Notes: generated by a model not told the origin, from the sequence alone. A stretch of DNA of 64,000 bases from Anaeromyxobacter dehalogenans 2CP-C (GCF_000013385.1 NC_007760.1:3260001-3324000), one strand, 5' to 3'. Shown: positions 25,614 to 34,508, counted from the first letter of the stretch. Translations and numbers: made by a program.

Positions 25614-26000
25614 TCAGGCCAGCCGCGCCCCGCGCTCGGCGAGCAGCTCGCGCAGCACCGACCGGTGGCAGCGCGCCTCGTCCTCGCAGTAGCAGCCCAC
25701 GGCGAGATCGGCGCCGTGCGACAGCGCCGCGAGCAGGTCGAGCGTCCGGCGCGCGGCCGGCTCCGCCATCTCGGCGCGGAACCGCCGCTTGAAGGCCGCC
25801 CACTCGCGCTCGCTCCGCGCCGCCTGCGCCAGCTTCATGGTCGGGACCGTGGGCGCGAGGTTCGGGAACCAGACGTCGTACCAGTCGTCGGCCGCGAAGC
25901 GCGACGCGGGCACGCCGCGCGGCGGGCGGCGGACGGTGCCGATGCGAAGCCCCTCGCCGCGTGCGCGGGGGCTGCCGAGCCGGACGATGCGGATCGCCAT
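25614..26000 (-). CDS. DUF488-family protein
   Basis: 128 residues. The segments RRPPRGVPASRFAADDWYDVWFPNLAPT and the cysteine-rich DLAVGCYCEDEARCHRSVL end are the diagnostic pattern of DUF488 proteins, whose C-C-H residues may bind metal. These are small cytoplasmic proteins of unknown function. The gene stands alone downstream of the palindrome-rich region. Confidence 0.8.
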   Translation of the reverse strand: MAIRIVRLGSPRARGEGLRIGTVRRPPRGVPASRFAADDWYDVWFPNLAPTVPTMKLAQAARSEREWAAFKRRFRAEMAEPAARRTLDLLAALSHGADLAVGCYCEDEARCHRSVLRELLAERGARLA

Positions 26001-26072
26001 GTCCCCCAGCCTACCGGGGCGCGCCGGCGGCGTGCAGCCACCGGAGAGGGCTCGTCGGTGGGGCGCGGCCGC

Positions 26073-26387
26073 TCAGGACGCGGAGGCGTTCGCGGTCGAG
26101 GCCGCGCCGTCCTCGTCGCCCGGGTGGACGCCGAGGTACGTGAGCAGCCGCCACTGGTGCAGCGTGAGCCCGCGCACCGAGATCAGCGCGCCCGGCACCC
26201 ACGCCAGCAGGCTCGCGAAGCGCGCCAGCGCCGCGTCGTCGCACTGGCGCACGGCGCCGAAGTCGATGCTGAGGCGCGCGAACGGCCCGAGCGCCTCGAT
26301 GGTCTCCTGCAGCCGCCTCACGTCGCTCGCGCCGAACGTCCTGCCAACGCGGACGTCGAGCGCATCCCGGATCGCATCGATCTGCAT
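26073..26387 (-). CDS. Small STAS-like protein, function unknown
   Basis: 104 residues: IDAIRDALDVRVGRTFGASDVRRLQETI, then LSIDFGAVRQCDDAALARFASLLAW. The alternation of strand, Asp-Phe and helix with a small-residue loop resembles STAS/anti-anti-sigma domains such as SpoIIAA, but the phosphorylatable Ser motif is not evident. The C-terminus is acidic and Ala/Ser-rich. It is a convincing frame by third-position GC, but the function is open. Confidence 0.6.
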   Translation of the reverse strand: MQIDAIRDALDVRVGRTFGASDVRRLQETIEALGPFARLSIDFGAVRQCDDAALARFASLLAWVPGALISVRGLTLHQWRLLTYLGVHPGDEDGAASTANASAS

Positions 26388-26716
26388 GGCCTCCCCCCGG
26401 AGACGATGCGATCGTGATTACCACCGGGAGTGTGGCCGGCCCGCGTGGCCGATCGACGCGCGCCCAGCGCGAGCGCGTCGCCCGGGTGCGGCAGGAGCGC
26501 CGCCGGCCCGTCGCCCGCGCGTTGTCCCCGCTGCCGCACTCCGGCGAGGGGCGTGGCCGCGGCGCGGGATTGCGTCCGTGACGGCGCGCGGTTGAGCCAG
26601 CGGCGCCCCGCGCTCGCCGTCGGTAAGCGAACGCTGATGAGACTTCTCCCCAACCGCCGCGCCAGCACCGGCGCCGCGCGCCGCGCGCCGAAGCGGGCGC
26701 GGCGGCCGGGAAGGCG
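26388..26716. other. Intergenic region, 329 bp
   Basis: No reading frame with convincing codon bias and no clear hairpin or motif seen. It probably holds the promoter of the STAS-like gene, but none could be identified. Confidence 0.4.
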
Positions 26717-26899
26717 TCAGTCGTGCCCGAACGCGCAGTCGGCGCAGAGGACGACGACCTCGGGGCCTTCGTCGCGCCGCTCGACGCGCTGGACGGCGGT
26801 CTCGCGGTTCACGGAGCAGCCGCAGAAGTCGCAGCGGCCGTGGGATTCGTCGTGGAGCGGGTGCGGGCTGGAGGAGGATTCGGTGCTCGGGGATTCCAT
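26717..26899 (-). CDS. Small zinc-ribbon-like protein
   Basis: 60 residues: a Ser/His-rich N-terminus, then CDFCGCSV, ~25 residues, and CADCAFGHD, giving a C-x2-C ... C-x2-C set able to bind zinc. Such mini zinc ribbons are often regulators or subunit-like adaptors. The gene is isolated. The size is small but the paired CxxC motifs make chance unlikely. Confidence 0.6.
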   Translation of the reverse strand: MESPSTESSSSPHPLHDESHGRCDFCGCSVNRETAVQRVERRDEGPEVVVLCADCAFGHD

Positions 26900-27211
26900 G
26901 GCGAGGCTCTCCTGGCGTGGGCGTGCGGTGCGTCAAAACGTCCATGACGCAGCCAGCCAAGCTCTGCACCGTCCCCGTTGGGCACATTTTCCAGCGAGAT
27001 CCCTGCCTCGAGCCCCCCGACGTCGGCACCGTCGGCTCCGCGCGGGGCGCGAATCCGCACGGTGCGTGAACCAGGCCGCGCCCAGGCGCGCGGCCGCCAG
27101 CCACCGGCGGCGCACTCCCGGTCGCACCACGACGCCCCTCCCCAACGGCCCTTCCGCGAATTCATCCGGAGCGTGAAAAGTGGTGTCGAACCCCGACTCG
27201 GAGGAGGCGCC
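26900..27211. other. Intergenic region, 312 bp
   Basis: This region divides the divergent zinc-ribbon and lipoprotein genes. It is slightly lower in GC between 26930 and 27000. No strong dyad and no supported gene was seen. Confidence 0.4.
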
Positions 27212-27532
27212 ATGATGCGGATGGCAGGACTGTTGGTGCTCGGGCTGCTCGCCGCCGGCTGCGCGACGAACGGCTCCGTGAAGCAGCAGATCGACCCGCT
27301 CGCCGACCGGATCTCCGCGGTGGAGCGGCAACAGGCGGCGATGAACGCCAAGCTCGACGCGCAGACCGCCGAGCTCCAGGCGCTGCGCAAGGACGTGGCG
27401 GACTCCTCGGCCACCTCGGCGAGGGCGCAGGAGGCCGTGAAGGCAGCGCAGGACGCGGCCGAGCGCGCCGAGCTCGCCGCCCAGAAGTCCGCCAAGGCGT
27501 TCGAGCTGACGCAGGTGAAGGGGAAGATGTAG
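27212..27532 (+). CDS. Small Lpp-like coiled-coil lipoprotein
   Basis: 106 residues beginning MMRMAGLLVLGLLAAGCATN, a lipoprotein signal with lipobox LAAGC. The mature part has a heptad-like run (PLADRISAVERQQAAMNAKL, then AELQALRKDV) followed by Ala-rich helix, resembling alanine-zipper/Lpp proteins that trimerise and may tether the outer membrane to peptidoglycan. The C-terminus ends in Lys-Met (KGKM), reminiscent of the Lpp terminal Lys. GGAGGAG lies just upstream. Two L,D-transpeptidase genes follow, and some L,D-transpeptidases attach Lpp to peptidoglycan. Confidence 0.8.
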   Translation: MMRMAGLLVLGLLAAGCATNGSVKQQIDPLADRISAVERQQAAMNAKLDAQTAELQALRKDVADSSATSARAQEAVKAAQDAAERAELAAQKSAKAFELTQVKGKM

Positions 27533-27543
27533 CGGCGCACGCA

Positions 27544-27574
27544 GGGGCGCGGCGGCCACCGGCCGTCGCGCCCC
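27544..27574. terminator. Hairpin between convergent lipoprotein and L,D-transpeptidase genes
   Basis: A 14-bp stem with one G-U pair (GGGGCGCGGCGGCC / GGCCGTCGCGCCCC) and a 3-base loop, starting 12 bp after the lipoprotein stop and ending 3 bp before the converging gene's stop. Placement fits a shared bidirectional terminator, although there is no long U-run. Confidence 0.6.
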
Positions 27575-27576
27575 CT

Positions 27577-28431
27577 TCACTCGGCGCTCACGTCCACGGG
27601 CATCCCGCTCCGCGCCGCCAGCGCGCGCTCGAGCTTCCGCGGATCCACCTGCTCGAGCACGCCGCGCGCCCGGAGCAGCCGCTGCGCGAGCTCCGCCGGA
27701 TCGGCGGCGGCGTCGTCGTCGCGGTGCACCTCCACCAGCACGCGCCCGGCCCGAACGCCCACCTTCACCGGCTCGCGCACGATCGCGACCGGCGTGCCGA
27801 GGCGCACCGCGCGATGGAGCCGGGGGATGTCCTCGGGGTAGAGCCGGATGCAGCCGTGCGACACGCGGCGGCCCACGCCGTACGGCCGGTTCGTGCCGTG
27901 GATGAGCAGCGTCGGCGCGGAGAGCCGGAGCGCGTGGCTGCCGAGCGGGTTGTCCGGCCCCGGCGGCACCGCGGCGGGCAGCTCCGGATCCTCGCGCCGG
28001 ATCGCGGGCGTCGGGTACCAGCTCGGCGAGACCAGCTTCTGCTCCACGGTGAGGACGCCGAGCGGCGTCGCGCCCGCCTCCACCGCCACGCCCACCGGGA
28101 AGGTGAGGAGCGGCCCGGGTCCCGCCGGCAGGTAGTAGAGCCGCATCTCCGAAAGGTTCACGACCACCGTCCCCTCCTCCGCGGCCGACGGGAGGATCCA
28201 GGCGGTCGGGAGGATCGCGAGCTCGCCCGGCGGCGGGACGAACGCGTCCAGGCGCGGGTTCGCCGCCGCGATCTCGCCGAAGCCGAGGTCGTACCGGCGC
28301 GCGATCTCGATGAGCGACTCGCCCCGGCGGATGCGGTGGGCGCCGCTCGCGCCGATCACCTCGTCGCCCTCCGGCCAGGTGGTGGCCGGCACCGAGAGCA
28401 GCACGGCGAGGAGCGGCAGCGGTAACCACAT
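27577..28431 (-). CDS. L,D-transpeptidase with LysM domain
   Basis: 284 residues. A signal peptide (LPLLAVLLSVPATTW) precedes a LysM peptidoglycan-binding domain at ~30-75 (HRIRRGESLIEIARRYDLGF). The YkuD catalytic domain follows, with the His and nucleophilic Cys in IHGTNRPYGVG and SHGCIRLYPEDI. It should make 3-3 crosslinks or attach lipoproteins to peptidoglycan in the periplasm. The C-terminal ~60 residues are a charged extension. It faces a second L,D-transpeptidase gene across a 146-bp divergent promoter region. Confidence 0.92.
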   Translation of the reverse strand: MWLPLPLLAVLLSVPATTWPEGDEVIGASGAHRIRRGESLIEIARRYDLGFGEIAAANPRLDAFVPPPGELAILPTAWILPSAAEEGTVVVNLSEMRLYYLPAGPGPLLTFPVGVAVEAGATPLGVLTVEQKLVSPSWYPTPAIRREDPELPAAVPPGPDNPLGSHALRLSAPTLLIHGTNRPYGVGRRVSHGCIRLYPEDIPRLHRAVRLGTPVAIVREPVKVGVRAGRVLVEVHRDDDAAADPAELAQRLLRARGVLEQVDPRKLERALAARSGMPVDVSAE

Positions 28432-28577
28432 GTCGGCTCCCGCGGGCGGGCGGCCTCCCGCGTGCCACCATCGCGCCGGCAGCGCCGCGCCGCGACCGCC
28501 CTGGCGGACTGCGCCGGCCGGGTGCGCGCGGCCGCCCGCTGGCCGCTGCGCTCCGGCGCGCATAGGATGCTGGGTCG

Positions 28578-29105
28578 ATGGGGAGGGGCCCACGCTCCAG
28601 CGGAACCGGCCGGCGGCTCGCGGCGTGCGCGCTCGCGATGCTGCCGGCGCTCGCGCCGGGGGCGGAGGGCGCGCTCGACCCGTCGCCGTGCCCTCGCTCG
28701 CGCGACGCGGTCGTGGTCGTGACCGACCGCCGGGAACTCTGGCTGTGCAGCGGCGGGGCGCCGGCGGCGCAGTTCACGGTGGCGCTCGGGCGCAGCGGCG
28801 TCGGGAAGCGCCGTCGCGGCGACGGGCGGACGCCGCTCGGGACCTATCCGCTCGGCGACCCGCGCCCCTCCCCGCAGTACGGCACCTTCATCCCCATCGC
28901 CTATCCGACGCCGGCGCAGGCCGCCCGCGGCTTCACCGGCGCGGCCGTCGGCATCCACGGGCCGCCGCGCGGGACCGAGGGCGCCGGGTACCCGGTCACC
29001 GAGGTGGACTGGACGCAGGGCTGCATCGCGACCGGCACCGACGGGGACGTGGACGCCATCGCCGCGTTCGTCCGCGCGCGGCGGCCGCGCCTCGTCATCC
29101 GCTGA
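28578..29105 (+). CDS. Short L,D-transpeptidase (YkuD/ErfK family)
   Basis: 175 residues with an N-terminal export signal (RLAACALAMLPALAPGAEG) and only the YkuD domain. GIHGPPRGTEG supplies the His, and DWTQGCIATGTDGD supplies the catalytic Cys in a variant of the SxGC motif, with Thr-Gln in place of Ser-x-Gly-type residues. GRTPLGTYPLGDP is typical of the family. Together with the divergent LysM enzyme this makes a two-enzyme cell-wall cluster. Confidence 0.88.
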   Translation: MGRGPRSSGTGRRLAACALAMLPALAPGAEGALDPSPCPRSRDAVVVVTDRRELWLCSGGAPAAQFTVALGRSGVGKRRRGDGRTPLGTYPLGDPRPSPQYGTFIPIAYPTPAQAARGFTGAAVGIHGPPRGTEGAGYPVTEVDWTQGCIATGTDGDVDAIAAFVRARRPRLVIR

Positions 29106-29233
29106 GGCGCCGGCGCCCTGCCGCGGCGCCGCGCTTCACGCTTCTTCACGAACCGCACAGGCGCCGGACATCTCCGCCGCGCATCCTCCCACCGTGCCCG
29201 CCCGCGGTGGCCGGGCCGGAAGGAGACGAGGAC

Positions 29234-29686
29234 ATGAAGCGGATCATCGGCGCCATCGCGGCGCTCGGGCTGCTGGCGGTGGGGGTCGTGGCGCTCACCG
29301 GGTTCCACGGTGGGTGCGGCTGGCGCGGGCACGGGCACGATCCCGCCCGGATGTCGGCGTTCGTGACCGACCGGGTGGACGACCTGCTCGACGACGTGGA
29401 CGCGACCCCGGAGCAGCGCACCCGCGTCCACGCGGTGAAGGACCGCATGCTCGCCGCGGCCACCGAGCTGCGCGCCGGGCAGGACGAGGCCCACCAGGCG
29501 CTGCTCGCCGAGTGGATGGCGGCGGCGCCGGACCGCGCCCGGCTGCACGCGCTGGTGGACGCGCGCGCCGACGCGTTCCGCAAGCTCGCGCACGAGGCGG
29601 TGGACGCGGGCGTCGAGGTCCACGACGCGCTCACGCCGGCGCAGCGCGAGAAGCTCACCCGCAAGATCGAGCGGCTGCATCGCTAG
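29234..29686 (+). CDS. Periplasmic Spy/CpxP-like protein
   Basis: 150 residues: an N-terminal hydrophobic segment (IIGAIAALGLLAVGVVALTGF), a Gly/His-rich patch (HGGCGWRGHGHDP) and a helical domain with DATPEQRTRVHAVKDRML and ALTPAQREKLTRKIERL. Those two are LTxxQ-like repeats characteristic of Spy/CpxP chaperone-like sensors, in slightly altered form. It lies just upstream of a response regulator and kinase, as CpxP does. It probably modulates the kinase or binds metal or misfolded proteins. Confidence 0.82.
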   Translation: MKRIIGAIAALGLLAVGVVALTGFHGGCGWRGHGHDPARMSAFVTDRVDDLLDDVDATPEQRTRVHAVKDRMLAAATELRAGQDEAHQALLAEWMAAAPDRARLHALVDARADAFRKLAHEAVDAGVEVHDALTPAQREKLTRKIERLHR

Positions 29687-29744
29687 GCCGCTCCCCCGGA
29701 GCCGACCCGCGGTGACGGCGCCCGCCCCACGCTATGATGCCGCG

Positions 29745-30449
29745 GTGACCGCCGCGACCCCGCTCCTCGCGCTGCTCGTCGAGGACGACCTCCGCCTCGC
29801 CGCGTTCACCCGCGAGTACCTGGAGGGCCACGGCGTGGCGGTGGTCCACGTCACCGACGGGCGCCGCGGGCTCGACGAGGCGCTCGCGGGGCGCTTCGAC
29901 GTGGTGCTGCTCGACCTCATGCTGCCGGGGAAGGACGGCCTGGAGGTCTGCCGCGAGCTCCGGTCGCGCTCCGACGTCCCGGTCATCGTCCTCACCGCGC
30001 GCGGCGAGGAGGCGGACCGCGTGATGGGGCTCGAGCTCGGCGCGGACGACTACCTGGCGAAGCCGTTCTCGCCCCGCGAGCTGCTCGCGCGCATCCGCGC
30101 CGTGGTGCGGCGAGCGACCGGGCGCGCCGGGCCGCCCCGCGAGGCGGTGCGGGTCGGCGGCCTGGTGGTGGATCCGGCGGCGCGCCGGGTGACGCTGGAC
30201 GGGCGCGAGGTGACGCTCACCGGGTACGAGTTCGCGCTGCTCCACGCGCTGGCGCGCCGCGCGGGCCGCGTGCTCGCCCGGGAGCAGCTCATCGAGCTGG
30301 CGGGCGGGAGCGCCGAGGAGGCGTTCGACCGCTCGGTGGACGTGCACGTCTCCCGGCTGCGGCAGAAGCTCGGCGACGATCCCCGGCGGCCCCGGCTCAT
30401 CAAGACGGTCCGCGGCGCCGGGTACCTGCTCGCCGGGGAGCCGGGATGA
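29745..30449 (+). CDS. OmpR-family response regulator (CpxR-like)
   Basis: 234 residues from the GTG at 29745; an upstream GTG at 29712 would add 11 residues and cannot be excluded. The receiver domain has acidic LLVEDDLRL, phospho-acceptor VVLLDLMLPGKDG, Thr in IVLTARG and Lys in LAKPFSP. The winged-helix output domain follows (VTLTGYEFALLHALARRAG, SVDVHVSRLRQKLG, IKTVRGAGYLL). The kinase start overlaps its stop by ATGA, so they are a coupled pair. Confidence 0.92.
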   Translation: MTAATPLLALLVEDDLRLAAFTREYLEGHGVAVVHVTDGRRGLDEALAGRFDVVLLDLMLPGKDGLEVCRELRSRSDVPVIVLTARGEEADRVMGLELGADDYLAKPFSPRELLARIRAVVRRATGRAGPPREAVRVGGLVVDPAARRVTLDGREVTLTGYEFALLHALARRAGRVLAREQLIELAGGSAEEAFDRSVDVHVSRLRQKLGDDPRRPRLIKTVRGAGYLLAGEPG

Positions 30450-31735
30450 GCCGGCGCGCGCACGGGCCGCTCTTCTGGCGCGTCTACCTGCACGGCGTGC
30501 TCCTGCTCCTGGTGGTGGCGGTCGCGGTCGCCGGGGTGGGCTTCGCGCTGCGGCGCGGGAGCGGGTGGTGGTCGCAGCGCGGCGCCGGGCGGTACGCCGC
30601 GGAGCGCGTGGGCGAGCTCGCCGGGGATCCACCCCGCCTCGCCGCCGAGCTCGAGCGCGCGCGCGAGGCGTTCGGCGTGGAGGCGTCGGTGTACGGGCCC
30701 GGCGGCGGGCTCGTCGCCACGAGCGTGCGCGATCCGGCCGCCGCGGCGCGCGCCGACGGGCGGCGGCGCGGGTGGACGGTGCCGCTCCGCGGCGGCGGGA
30801 CGCTGGTGGTCCACTCGCCGCCGCACGATCCCGCGCGCGGGCTGCTGTTCATCGGGGCGGTCCTGGCGGCGCTCGCGGTCGCCTCCTACCCGCTCACCCG
30901 CGCCATCGTCGCCCCGGTGGAGCGGCTCACCGCGGCGGCCCGCGCGCTCGGCGCCGGCGACCTCGCCGCGCGGGCCAACGTGCGCGCGCACGGCGAGCTG
31001 GGGGAGCTGGGCCGCTCGTTCGACGAGATGGCCGCGCGCCTGGAGGCGCTGGTGCGCGGCGAGCGCGAGCTGCTCGCGAACGTCTCCCACGAGCTGCGCA
31101 CCCCGCTCGCACGCATCCGGGTCGCGCTGGAGCTGGCGGCCGAGGGCGACGCCGCGCGCGCCCGCCGCTACCTCGGCGAGATCGGTCAGGACCTCGCCGA
31201 GCTCGACGCCTTGATCGAGGACGTGCTCGACGCCGCGCGCCTGGAGGCCCGCGGGGCGGCGGCGCTCCGCAACGAGGGGCATCCGGTGGACCTCGCCGCG
31301 GTCGCCGAGGAGGCGGCGGAGCGGTTCCGCGGCGCTCACGAGGGGCGCGCGCTCGAGCTGGACGCGGGCTCCGGCCTCCCGCTGCTCCGCGGCGACGCGG
31401 TGCTGCTGCGGCGCCTGCTCGACAACCTGCTCGACAACGCCGCGAAGTACTCGGAGCCTCCGGCGCCCGTCCGCCTCTCGGTGCGGGCCGAGCCGGACGC
31501 CGCAGTGGTGGAGGTGACCGACCGCGGGATCGGGATCCCCGCGGAGGACCTGCCGCGCCTGTTCACCCCGTTCTTCCGGACCGACCGCAGCCGCGAGCGC
31601 GGCACCGGCGGAACCGGCCTCGGCCTCGTGCTGGCGCGCCGCATCGCGGAGGCGCACGGCGGGTCGATCTCGGTCGAGAGCGCGCCGGGGCAAGGGTCCA
31701 CGTTCCGGGTGCGGCTCCCGGCCCCGAGGGAATAG
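30446..31735 (+). CDS. Sensor histidine kinase (CpxA-like)
   Basis: 429 residues. Two membrane helices (~14-33 and ~130-150) bracket a ~95-residue periplasmic sensor. Then a HAMP domain (RAIVAPVERLTAAARALGAG), the H-box NVSHELRTPLARI, the N-box RLLDNLLDNAAKYSE, and the G-boxes DRGIGIPAEDL and GTGLGLVLARRI. It phosphorylates the coupled OmpR-type regulator. The CpxP-like gene just upstream completes a Cpx-like set that probably monitors envelope stress. Confidence 0.92.
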   Translation: MSRRAHGPLFWRVYLHGVLLLLVVAVAVAGVGFALRRGSGWWSQRGAGRYAAERVGELAGDPPRLAAELERAREAFGVEASVYGPGGGLVATSVRDPAAAARADGRRRGWTVPLRGGGTLVVHSPPHDPARGLLFIGAVLAALAVASYPLTRAIVAPVERLTAAARALGAGDLAARANVRAHGELGELGRSFDEMAARLEALVRGERELLANVSHELRTPLARIRVALELAAEGDAARARRYLGEIGQDLAELDALIEDVLDAARLEARGAAALRNEGHPVDLAAVAEEAAERFRGAHEGRALELDAGSGLPLLRGDAVLLRRLLDNLLDNAAKYSEPPAPVRLSVRAEPDAAVVEVTDRGIGIPAEDLPRLFTPFFRTDRSRERGTGGTGLGLVLARRIAEAHGGSISVESAPGQGSTFRVRLPAPRE

Positions 31736-31891
31736 CCGGGCCGGTCGCGCCCGCCGCTGGCGTTCGAGGCGGCGCGGCGCGGGTCCACCTCCGTGCCACC
31801 CCGTGGTGGTGACCGCGGCACCGAGCGTCACACCACCCACCCCGGCCGTTCCAGAGACGGGGGGCTCGGAGTCCGCCGGAGGGCGCGGAGC

Positions 31892-32176
31892 ATGAGCCGC
31901 ATTGGCAAGCTGCTGCTGGGCATCGTGAACCTGGGGCCCATCGGCTTCATGGCCGTGGCGGTCTACCGCCACGGCGACCTGCCCGCCTCGGCGGTCGCGG
32001 TGCAGGTCGCGGTGGTGGCCGTGCTGCTCGGGATCTACCTGCGGCACCTCGCCGGGAACGACCAGCTCACCCGCGGCCTGCGCCGCGGCTGGGCGCTCGT
32101 GCTCCTCGCCGGGAACTGGGCGGTGTTCCCGGTGTACTGGCACCAGTTCGTCTGGCAGGACCCGCGGGAGCGCTGA
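31892..32176 (+). CDS. Small membrane protein, ~3 helices
   Basis: 94 residues starting MSRIGKLLLGIVNLGPIGFM, with three hydrophobic stretches (~5-22, ~32-50 and ~66-84) and a C-terminus WHQFVWQDPRER. The start follows GCGGAG closely. No family recognised. It is 157 bp downstream of the kinase gene and may belong to that operon or to the following unknown gene. Confidence 0.65.
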   Translation: MSRIGKLLLGIVNLGPIGFMAVAVYRHGDLPASAVAVQVAVVAVLLGIYLRHLAGNDQLTRGLRRGWALVLLAGNWAVFPVYWHQFVWQDPRER

Positions 32177-32222
32177 GCCAGCTCGCCGGGTGATCCACCC
32201 GCTCCTGCGATACCATCCGTGC

Positions 32223-33593
32223 ATGAGCCTCCAGGACGAGCTTCGCGTGCCTCGATCTCCGGAGCACCGGCCGCGCCGACCGCGGCGCTGGGACCTCGTG
32301 CTCACCTGGGCGGTGCTCCTCGCCCCGGCGCTCGTGCTGGCCGGCGTCCTCGTCGCACGACAGCAGACCGGCGACCTGGAGGCGCGGCTGGTGCGCGACG
32401 CCCGGGAGCTCCTCTCCCGCCGGCATCCTCGCCCGGTCCACGTGGACGCGCCTTCGCCCGGCGCCATCGGCGACGCGATCCCCGCGCACCTCCCTTCCCT
32501 GGACGCCGCCGCACAGGAACTGGCGAAGGACGAGCCCGCGCTCCGGCGGACGCGCGAGGTGGTGGCCGGGTCCGCCCCGCTGGATACCCTCCCGCCCTGG
32601 ACCGCCGCCGCGCTCCAGCGCCTCGGGCCGGACCTCGACGCGCTCCTCGCCGCGACGCGGGCGGAGCGGGCCGACTTCCCTGCCACCCGCGACTGCCAGT
32701 CGCTCCTGGACGACGGCGGCTGGGCCGGATGGCAGCTCGCCGCCACGCTCGCGGGCGTGCGGATGCGCACCTCGCTGGCGGCCGGTGAGCCGGAGGCCGC
32801 GCTCCGCGACGGGCTGGACGGGCTTGCGCTGGGACGGGACCTCGCGGTGGCGCGGTTCCTGGTGGGCAGGATGGAGGGCGCCGAGGTCGTGGCGCGCCTC
32901 GCGCCGCCGATGGTGGACGCGATCGACGCACTGCCGGGCGCGGCCGAGCGCCGCGACGCCGCGCGGCGGGTGCGCATCGTCCGCGACGCCCTTCCCCCGC
33001 TCTCGCGGACGTTCCGGGACGCTGCGACCGTCTCGTCCGTGTACATGAGCGCCGTCCTCCCGGCGACGGTCCTTGACGCGCTCGGCCCCTGCGCGAGCGC
33101 CGTGAGGCATGGCGGGGCGACGCGGGCCGCGCTCTGGCAGCGCCTCATGTTTCGCGACGGCTGGCGCGGGCTGCGCGAGGCGCAGGACGCGCTCACCGCC
33201 GCGGCGGACCTCCCCGAGCCGGTGCGCTCGGACGCGTTCGAGGACATCGCGCGGCGGGCGCTGCGGCAGGTGAATCCGCTGGCCGCGATCGCCGCGCCCG
33301 GCCACGGCAAGTACGCGCGGCGCTCCGACGCGGCCCGGCTCCGCCTCGACGCGCTCGTGCTCGCGGCGGGAGCGGGCGCGTTCCGCGACGAACGTCGGCG
33401 GTGGCCCTCGTCGGTGGCCGAGCTGGCGGAGGCGGGCGAGCTCACGACCGACGAGGCGGGGCGGCTCGCCGGCGCGCGGCTCGAGCGCGTGGACGACCGC
33501 CGGGCGCTCTCCATCGCCGTTCCCCTCCCCCACGCGGACGTGGCACAGCCGGACGAGACGCTGGCGATCGTCCTGCGTGGCGCCGCACGCTGA
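32223..33593 (+). CDS. Membrane-anchored protein of unknown function
   Basis: 456 residues. A basic N-terminus (HRPRRPRRWD) and one helix (VLTWAVLLAPALVLAGVLVA) give a type II topology with ~400 residues outside. The soluble part is mostly alpha-helical and Ala/Arg/Leu-rich (ALDGLALGRDLAVARFLVGR, a TPR-like flavour), with RRRWPSSVAELAEAGEL near the end, a phrase often seen in hypothetical proteins of this fold class that carry a pseudopilin-like tail. I do not recognise the family. It ends 6 bp before the converging YIP1-like gene. Confidence 0.6.
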   Translation: MSLQDELRVPRSPEHRPRRPRRWDLVLTWAVLLAPALVLAGVLVARQQTGDLEARLVRDARELLSRRHPRPVHVDAPSPGAIGDAIPAHLPSLDAAAQELAKDEPALRRTREVVAGSAPLDTLPPWTAAALQRLGPDLDALLAATRAERADFPATRDCQSLLDDGGWAGWQLAATLAGVRMRTSLAAGEPEAALRDGLDGLALGRDLAVARFLVGRMEGAEVVARLAPPMVDAIDALPGAAERRDAARRVRIVRDALPPLSRTFRDAATVSSVYMSAVLPATVLDALGPCASAVRHGGATRAALWQRLMFRDGWRGLREAQDALTAAADLPEPVRSDAFEDIARRALRQVNPLAAIAAPGHGKYARRSDAARLRLDALVLAAGAGAFRDERRRWPSSVAELAEAGELTTDEAGRLAGARLERVDDRRALSIAVPLPHADVAQPDETLAIVLRGAAR

Positions 33594-33599
33594 GGACGG

Positions 33600-34316
33600 T
33601 CAGCGCTGCGCCTCGCGCCACCGGGCCCGGGCCGCCAGCTCGGCCCCCACCGCGAGCGCCGCCACCACGCCGATCGCGGTGAGGACCGCCGGAGCGGACG
33701 CCTCCCGGAAGCCGAGCGCGGCGACCGCGACCCCCGCGGCGATCATGGCCAGGCCAGAGAGCCCGGCGAGCCACGGGTTGAGCAGCGCCCGCGCCCAGCC
33801 GAAGCCCTGCGCCTCGGCGAGGTAGACGAGGTAGGCGAGCGCGCTGAGCAGGGAGGCGACCGCCGCGGCGAGGATCAGGGCGCCCGTGCTCGCGTCGAAC
33901 GCAGCCAGGGCGCGCTCCAGCGCCGGCGGGCGGGGCTCGAGGGGTACCGCTGCCAGGCGGAGCGGCACGACCAGCAGGAGCGGCGCCGCGCCGACGAGGA
34001 ACGGCAGCGCCGCCCAGGCCCCGGCGGCGTGGAGCTCCACGGGGCGGGCCCGGCCGCCGAGGAGCACCCCCGTCCACCAGATCAGGCGTCCGTGGACGAT
34101 CATGACGACGAGCCCGAAGAACGGCGCCAGCACCGCGAGGCCGCACCACACCGCGAACACCCAGCCCGCCGAGAAGGCGTCGGGGCGCCGCGTCCCCTCG
34201 GGCCACCACGCCTCGACCCGGAGCGCGAGCCCGCCGAGCCCCTCCAGCGTGGCGAGCAGGAGCACCCAGCGGCGCGGATCGCGATCCAGCCGGCGCCGGA
34301 ACCAGGCACCGGTCAC
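33600..34316 (-). CDS. YIP1-family membrane protein
   Basis: 238 residues with about five or six membrane helices (for example VFAVWCGLAVLAPFFGLVVMI and GALILAAAVASLLSALAYLVYL). The arrangement WWTGVLLGGRARPVELHAAGAWAALPFLVGAAPL is like bacterial YIP1-domain proteins. Function is unknown. It is divergent from the marR gene with 201 bp between them, a region that contains two related palindromes. Confidence 0.6.
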   Translation of the reverse strand: MTGAWFRRRLDRDPRRWVLLLATLEGLGGLALRVEAWWPEGTRRPDAFSAGWVFAVWCGLAVLAPFFGLVVMIVHGRLIWWTGVLLGGRARPVELHAAGAWAALPFLVGAAPLLLVVPLRLAAVPLEPRPPALERALAAFDASTGALILAAAVASLLSALAYLVYLAEAQGFGWARALLNPWLAGLSGLAMIAAGVAVAALGFREASAPAVLTAIGVVAALAVGAELAARARWREAQR

Positions 34317-34382
34317 TGGGCGCGGCCTCCGGGTCCCGGGCGTCGCGAGCGTTCCTGCGGCATGCGCCCAGTGAACACGACC

Positions 34383-34396
34383 GCGGGTGCACCCGC
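34383..34396. promoter_or_regulatory. Perfect 14-bp palindrome, possible MarR operator
   Basis: GCGGGTGCACCCGC lies between the divergent YIP1-like and marR genes. Its half-site GCGGGT recurs at 34509-34526. MarR proteins usually bind such inverted repeats near their own promoter; the assignment is inferred. Confidence 0.4.
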
Positions 34397-34508
34397 AACC
34401 CTGGCGCGGCGCCCCCCGTCACGAGCTGCGGCCGGTGCATCCAGGCGCGGAGGCGCGCGGGGGGCCGCCCCTTCCGAGCCCGCGGGCCGCGTTGCGCCTC
34501 CCGCCTGA

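Noticed and set aside
26600-26660. Hammerhead-like core (CTGATGAGA)
   Set aside because: No matching stems or second conserved core (GAAA) at suitable distance.
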